This document shows, piece by piece, positions 59,501 through 64,000 of a DNA stretch of 64,000 bases. The stretch is from Anthracocystis setariae (taxonomy: Eukaryota; Basidiomycota; Ustilaginomycetes; Ustilaginales; Ustilaginaceae). A program made the translations under genes and the position numbers. Within the stretch, counting starts at the first letter, position 1; every line of letters begins with the position of its first letter. Location: positions 310,001 through 374,000 of the forward strand of contig CAKMXJ010000037.1 of assembly GCA_928724745.1 (NCBI GenBank), written 5' to 3'. Under the pieces are notes generated by a model that was not told the origin of the DNA, did not search any database, and saw nothing but the letters and a program-made list of their open reading frames with translations.

Positions 59501-61021
59501 TTCTGCTTCTGGCAGCAGGAGAGGCGAGGTATGATGAGGGGGTGAGATGCGCGAGATCTTCCGCTTGTTGTCCTGGTGTGATGAGTCCCTGTTGCGACCA
59601 GGGGCGCCGTTTGGAGACAAAGGGTGATAGATACGACGGTATTCGAGCTCGAGGGGAGCGACACCAATGACTTGGGCGGCAAAGTCGACCCGATCACCAG
59701 GACATTTGTGCTGCAACTGCAGAAGATCGGAAAGGCCGACTGCAGACGACGCGGGGATAAGCTTGGTGGAGGGACATTGGACAACAAGGGCCTCGGAAGT
59801 GGAGATACGAGCATCGTTGCGAGACTTGTCGAGAACGCGCTCGAGTCGGATTCGACCGGGCTGTGTGATGGGAAGATGCCAAAGCAGCTGTTGGCTGTTG
59901 CGAGTGGACGACGAAATCTGCTTCGATCTTGGGGTGTCGCTGCCAGTAGAATGCTTTCCAAGTGACTGTGCTCGACGTTGTGCGCGAATCCTGGCGCGTT
60001 CTGCGTACGATACACCACGGAGAAGGGAGGTGGGATCGTCAAGGTCGTCCTCGTCATCGATCAAATCATTCTTGCGGGTAGACTTTGAGCGCGATTGCGA
60101 GCTGGCCGCTGCGTTGATGGCGCTCAGATCGTCATTGTCGCGATCCGTGCTGGACGAGGCGAAAGGAATCAAGTTGTCGACGCTGACGTTGAAAAAGCTG
60201 GACTGGCCGGTTGCAAAGTCGGTGATCGAGTACTGGAGCAGATCAGGCTGGGCGTTGCTGAAGAGGACAGGTACGGTGACTTGAGGAGAGTGCGGACCGA
60301 CACAATAGCAGGCACTCGACGGCAACAGCTTGGCAGTGCTGTGAGGGAGAATGTGGATGGTGTGCTGGCCGAGGATGTGACTCTTGGGTTGGATGAGGTC
60401 GCGGATACGGACGTGGCCTTCATTGATGGACAGCTGCCGACTGAGCATATCGGGGAACAGCCCTACAGTCGGTAGATTGAGGCCAAAAGCGGCAGTCACG
60501 AGTCGAAGAAGGGCCAGCAAGCTGTTAAGTGTGAGGATGAGCGGGTTGACCGCCTCGCTGCCGATGAGAGTGGCATCGAGCAGGGAGAGCGACGCAAAGA
60601 TGATGATGTAGTGGATGTAAGTGAGACCGACAGTCTTTGCTGGTTGCAAAACGGCTTTTTTTGTTTCGTTGGTGGATGCTGGCTTTACCGATGCAAGACG
60701 CGGGTCAAGTAGCGGAATGCCGAGACGCGACAGCACGAAGAGGACAGCAAAGTTGACCAAGACCGCGCTCGATAGCGATATGGTAGACGGTGAGCTATAC
60801 GAAACTATTGAAGAATTTGATGAAGAAGAAGACGAGAAAAGATGGCGCACGATTGTGGTATACTTGTAGGCCTGGAAGAGTACAGCGATGCTAACTGCAT
60901 AGAAGCGTTGTGATGGTGCATCGACAGTTGAAAAGGGGATCAACGGCTGTACTGAGTTGGCTGGTGCCATAGGTGCAGCTGCTGGTTGTGCAAGCGCAGC
61001 AGGCTTGCGATCGTCCGACAT
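56504..61021 (-). CDS. POM152: nuclear-pore membrane protein POM152
   Basis: A single-exon frame of 1505 residues from an ATG. Hydrophobic segments lie near 40-60, 83-105, 131-153 and 160-182, behind a short polar N-terminus. The remainder, largely lumenal by family knowledge, is a chain of Ig/cadherin-like repeats. Examples are GPWDLTYAVRAGDR, GPWHVDYSYKANESAD, FPIDVEYEHIAP, PPWTVSYDFNGKLA and APFAFTYQRTEP. The repeated G-x-P-(F/W)-x-(V/L)-x-Y pattern is the hallmark of Pom152. It forms the lumenal ring that anchors the nuclear pore. Yeast Pom152 is 1337 residues; this one is longer because of a disordered segment near 310-400. No break is visible. Confidence 0.95.
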   Translation of the reverse strand: MSDDRKPAALAQPAAAPMAPANSVQPLIPFSTVDAPSQRFYAVSIAVLFQAYKYTTIVRHLFSSSSSSNSSIVSYSSPSTISLSSAVLVNFAVLFVLSRLGIPLLDPRLASVKPASTNETKKAVLQPAKTVGLTYIHYIIIFASLSLLDATLIGSEAVNPLILTLNSLLALLRLVTAAFGLNLPTVGLFPDMLSRQLSINEGHVRIRDLIQPKSHILGQHTIHILPHSTAKLLPSSACYCVGPHSPQVTVPVLFSNAQPDLLQYSITDFATGQSSFFNVSVDNLIPFASSSTDRDNDDLSAINAAASSQSRSKSTRKNDLIDDEDDLDDPTSLLRGVSYAERARIRAQRRAQSLGKHSTGSDTPRSKQISSSTRNSQQLLWHLPITQPGRIRLERVLDKSRNDARISTSEALVVQCPSTKLIPASSAVGLSDLLQLQHKCPGDRVDFAAQVIGVAPLELEYRRIYHPLSPNGAPGRNRDSSHQDNKRKISRISPPHHTSPLLLPEAEALLSPSERLALARERTRSASRRNPAGSEDFSWAKSVQVDMPLSSIDLEQPGNYTYALESVTDACGNRVSVHADLHSGLSFAQKARKKIKGDSDSSSMHQQSVVVHSRRTAAFDPRQCRPGHPLPLLRSSQGIDLNLQTTLDAEQSGDWEVSISFQPDNSAASKGLWARDPASASALKLSLPAHGTRVPFTVDKPGLYRIDDVAGPYCTGEVGSPWTCEVVDVPPPTAQINFSSIEDRCAGPVGVRAMSVLTGMPPFQLEYEVTKEGRHPERKVRTIFDQTRDELDFRPDVDGAVTYKFVKLHDSNYRGIPLDGPSFTQVFHPLSSAEFTAPIRQHDDRAVMQSCSGKQAEADVRFSGNGPWDLTYAVRAGDRVETKVVEGITESPHKLKIDIPKSVAASGGLVTVSLVKIRDARGCEKSLATRDLNIEVRRVQPSVGFLPIKSDRERHLEALAGKAARLPVRLSGQGPWHVDYSYKANESADEVDLVASLYNVDGELLAEHPGLYRIKRIRDNYCPGLVLEGQEDYRISVRPQPHVQFASDAGVSARNGSLVRAPVCRGQPDSVSIVMSGQFPIDVEYEHIAPSWSASNEPEASAALASAAHDLAAHGRRRKTAFTSALGTTNLELATALPGWHTYILNSVGDAVYPPSRLQDFSADSPRRLEQMILPLPGASFANSALKHNKPSLCVGDGLDRLSNLPLLKLQGQAPFTVTFEVNSASASSSAGAYRFIRGGIETHEYKLDLSKDEFVFTSKGLWSIRVVQVTDANNCQSAPVQESRGRVQDDKAMVIEVAETADIESVSTREDYCVGESVEFVLQGSPPWTVSYDFNGKLAQAAVTTAEFSRVAEKPGVLTIKSVAHQQNQCRRDIDTRFTQDMVKTIHALPTVRISEGNHFVEDLREGNQAEIIFNFQGVAPFAFTYQRTEPVDTHAKPKVLETNTVSGILEEKYSIWASVEGTWSVTWLQDRWCQVSLDYHSGAATPLGKSRLAIMNQAHNEGA

Positions 61022-61840
61022 GGCGGGCCACTCCGTTCCTGCGAGCGCGTCAAAAGGCGATCTCGATGTTGCTTAACAATCCATGAAACGAGAACGCACG
61101 TGAGCTGAACGTGTTGGTGCGATTCAGGTTGTGAGGAGTGTTGACAGGATCGTCCTCTCGACCGTAGGTCGCGGTAAGTGTCGTTCGAGTACGTATTGTG
61201 TGCTGATTGTCGCGTTCCGAGCTCGACGATGATGATGATGAATAGGTTGAGCGCACAGAATGGCGAGAACAAACAAGGTCTAAGCGTCCATCGTAACATC
61301 GAAATCACCGTGGCTTCCACATTCGCCTCCGACTTCCGAAGATTGCACACATCTCAAAAAATAAAATAAAAAATTGAACACACAGAAAGGCTAGCAGAAA
61401 ACGGGTTAGAAAATTGATTCAAAATTGTGGTTTTTTTTTTTTTTTTTTTTAAAAGAAAAATTCTGTTTGCTCTCTCTCACTCTGAGAGATCACACTATAG
61501 CAGCGGCCCTTTGTCGGCGAGACCACCGACATTTGACATAACACTAACACTACCACTACTGCACTACACTGTACCGTGCTATCGCGTCAAGAAAAGACGG
61601 GCCAGAGGAAAATGTGGAGGCACAAATGCGTGGTACAGTACCTGTCGGAAAGTATCCGCACGGTTGCATTTTTGGAATTTTGTGTAACATGAAATTATGC
61701 ACACTCTTTTGCTCATCAATTCTCAACTCTCAGCTGCTTGTTACTCTTGCTTGATTGCATGGATTGATAGTATGTTGGGACCAGTATCAGTGGCTGTGAG
61801 CTGACATTGTTTGAATGGTTGAGTGGTCTTCTGTGCTTGA

Positions 61841-62035
61841 TCAAGCTGTGCTATACCAGTTTTGCTGCAAGCTGTCAACTGAGCTGAAATCAAGGAAAAA
61901 AAGTAGGCGATACCTCAAAGCTGTGTCCACAGCATTGACGATGTCTTGATGGTCTCTCTGGTGAGGGCAGGCTTGAATCAAGCTGACCACCAAAGCAGCT
62001 GCCAAGATCAACAGCAGCTCAGAGTTGCAAGCCAT
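61841..62035 (-). CDS. candidate small secreted peptide
   Basis: An ATG-started frame of 64 residues begins with a good signal-peptide pattern (MACNSELLLILAAALVVSLIQA, then CPHQRDH). The remaining ~42 residues have no family resemblance. A 30-nt segment with GT..TTTCAG ends (GTATCG to TTTCAG, in phase) could be mistaken for an intron but is shorter than any other here. It is isolated in a gene-free stretch. It may be a chance frame; the hydrophobic leader is the only support. Confidence 0.3.
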   Translation of the reverse strand: MACNSELLLILAAALVVSLIQACPHQRDHQDIVNAVDTALRYRLLFFLDFSSVDSLQQNWYSTA

Positions 62036-62824
62036 GAAGTGTCAGACAGTGTTGGTCAAATCTCTTAACAAGCATGCTTCCTCTTTGTTGCTAGCAAGCT
62101 GTATTGTACCTATGTACTACCACCTGAGCTTCATGAGCAATGAACATTACCATGCTGAGCATCAAGCTAGCTAGCTGGTATGGTCTTTACATTGCTGTAT
62201 ACTGTTGGACACCATCAAATTTATTCACAACCATGAAGAGAAATTTGAAAATTCAAAATCGTCCGGAAACTTTCCGACAGGTACTGTACTGTGCGTGCCT
62301 CGGCCCAACCGCCTCTTTGTTGCGAGCTATGGTGAATCGGAAGGAGCGATGCGGTTTTACCGAAAGAAGCTGCGTTCGCAACTGCATGGCCTTGCATAGC
62401 TACGAGCAGCACAATTACAGTACTACTGCAAGTTACAGATACTGTAGGAGGCGAGGTGTTGATCTAAAGCGTGCAATATGGTGACGGTGTTCGGGATGCA
62501 TTTGATCAGGCTGGTCACTTTACTGTATCACACCCGTTGATTCTGTGATTGGCTTCTTTTGTCTTGCTCGGAGTTCGGTCCAAACCTAATGCTTGTCACC
62601 GCTGCTCGCTGAGACTTGGCTCGTGAGCACTGGCTGGTCCATGTTGCTCTGCATAGTTTCGACCTCTCTGCGTCGCCAGAAAATAGCAGCCCACATATCC
62701 TTGGTGGATAGTTCACAGCAGCGCCGCTTGGTTTCACGCTTCATCGGATGAGACGACGTTCAGCGGGGCGACAATGTGCGGATCGTTCGTTGCAGCCGAT
62801 AGCAAGCCAGCCAGCCAGCAAAGA

Positions 62825-62825
<1 letters not shown>

Positions 62826-62864
<39 letters not shown>
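62826..62864. repeat. AAGC tetranucleotide array
   Basis: About ten uninterrupted AAGC units lie just after a short CAGC repeat. Confidence 0.9.
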
Positions 62865-62866
<2 letters not shown>

Positions 62867-64000
62867 ACCATAGCCTGGAATGGCTTTCTCAAACAAAAGG
62901 GACGGAAAGCATCAGGCGATCGTTGGAATTATGCGCGCCGAATGCGAATAATATACGATTTGCCAAAAGCTCCACCACCGCCATCATCGCCTTGCTGCAC
63001 CTCTTTTATGCACGGCATGCATGGACCCTGAACCGTTAGCCGTCCAAGAAAAAGTCGCTAATAATCAGCTACAATAATAGCTACATACAAGTTCGTAGAG
63101 TAGTGCGTTCCCACCGAGGCTTCAGCCCACCAGCCACCCCACAAAGCAGCGCAACTCGCTCCTGGAGCATCCGATATCCGATAAAATGTGAATCGTATGT
63201 ACTTTTCGTATAGATGTACTGTAAGAGTGCATGACCAAGTGGATGGTTGTCCCGTTTGTTGGATTGATTGCCTTGGATATAGAAAGGTAACAAGGAGCGC
63301 TGCAAGTGGAAGGACTGATGCGCACATCGTTCGCTGAACCGCAAGCGCAGAAAAGAGACTGCAATCATTGAATCGACTGTCCTGTTCCAAGCTTTTGCAT
63401 GTACCAGAGCAATCAGAGTAGTCAATAGTCAGTAGTCAGTCACATTGCTGCTGCGCATATTTGAAACAAAGTTGCCCGTCCGGCACGCTGTTCGCTACTT
63501 TCTTTGGCTGTGATTTGCAGCGCTGTACATTTGCATTCCGCACTCCCAATCCTCTCTGCGCCTGCTATCCCTTCCGCCCTATCGTTCCTACGCAGGACAT
63601 GCGAGTTCTTTTTGGAGAAGCTCAACTGTATCGTGACTTTGGAAAGCGTATGGCCTTTTAAACCTCCTCTCTGCCTCAACCCACCGCATTCACATTCACA
63701 TTCACATATTCACATTCCGGCCGCTGCCGCTGTAACGCTTCCCCCTGTTTGCTTGCCTGCCTCTCTCAGCCTTTGTTTCATTGCTACCAACTCGCCACTA
63801 CCGTCTCTGCTCAAACAACATATGTATACATATATATATACATACCCTTGCATCGAACAGGTTCAGGTCATTACCTCTCTGCCGTTAAGCCGTGGAATCG
63901 TCAACTGATTCTTCTCTCCGGACAGCTTTGTACAGCTTTGCATAGCTTGCAACGCTGCCTTCTCAATCGTTGCATCTCTTCATCTGCTTAACTTGGCTTC

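Larger units (their letters stand above)
61022..64000. other. gene-poor region at the 3' end of the window
   Basis: Apart from a small secreted-peptide candidate (61841-62035) I see no convincing gene in ~3 kb. There is a T run (about 61431-61450), several TACAGTA/TACTGTA words (about 61632, 62281, 62418-62448, 62521, 63217), the AAGC array at 62826-62864, CACATT repeats (about 63690-63717) and a TATATA stretch (about 63828-63841). The CT-rich DNA at 63660-63800 could be the start of a promoter for a gene beyond the window. Confidence 0.5.

Overview
The window looks like a piece of nuclear chromosome from a basidiomycete, most probably a smut fungus (Ustilaginomycotina). The evidence is indirect. 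Genes are long, mostly single-exon and closely packed. The few introns I can place are short (about 60-105 nt) with GT..AG ends and CT(A/G)AC-like branch sites. The proteins have fungal architectures: a HIS4 histidine fusion, POM152, NEM1, FAD1, PRP3, PAT1 and SEC1. Many carry long Ser/Pro/Gln-rich tails of the kind seen in smuts. No search could be run, so genus and species are not claimed.

Layout. 1-4.0 kb: no recognisable gene, several simple repeats. 4.0-17.7 kb: a four-helix membrane protein of unknown function, a NIT2-type amidase (2 exons), an inositol-polyphosphate 5-phosphatase with an N-terminal propeller, a NUDT19-like Nudix hydrolase ending in a peroxisomal AKL tail, an unrecognised protein in about 5 exons with a SUMO-interaction-like motif, and a small GPI-anchored Ser-rich wall protein (2 exons). 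17.7-22.1 kb: a 4.4 kb gene-free gap rich in the palindromic word TACAGTA/TACTGTA. 22.1-30.8 kb: PDR16-like Sec14 protein, carboxypeptidase Y-like protease, HIS4, and an STK32/YANK-type kinase. 31.7-34.6 kb: a PIF/Harbinger DNA transposon with transposase, Myb-like partner ORF, short terminal inverted repeats and a TTA target duplication. 35.4-61.0 kb: mitochondrial uL23m, gluconokinase, a LAMTOR2-like roadblock protein, NEM1, SEC1, PAT1, a coilin-like protein, FAD synthetase, PRP3 and POM152. 61-64 kb: no convincing gene, at most one small secreted-peptide candidate.

The genes do not form one pathway or cluster. They are housekeeping functions: nuclear envelope and pore (NEM1, POM152), RNA metabolism (PRP3, PAT1, coilin-like), secretion and lipid signalling (SEC1, PDR16-like, 5-phosphatase), cofactor metabolism (FAD1, Nudix, NIT2), histidine synthesis and nutrient signalling (LAMTOR2-like). 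Neighbouring genes alternate strand almost perfectly, giving short convergent 3' spacers (roughly 85-350 nt) and longer divergent promoters (roughly 0.5-1.1 kb). The clearest accessory element is the Harbinger transposon. The items most worth following up are that element, the palindrome-rich gap, the LAMTOR2-like and coilin-like assignments, the AKL-tailed Nudix protein, and the unrecognised SIM/repeat protein. Three gene models needed splice sites that I placed by hand. Several reading frames open upstream of the first ATG, and I trimmed those starts.
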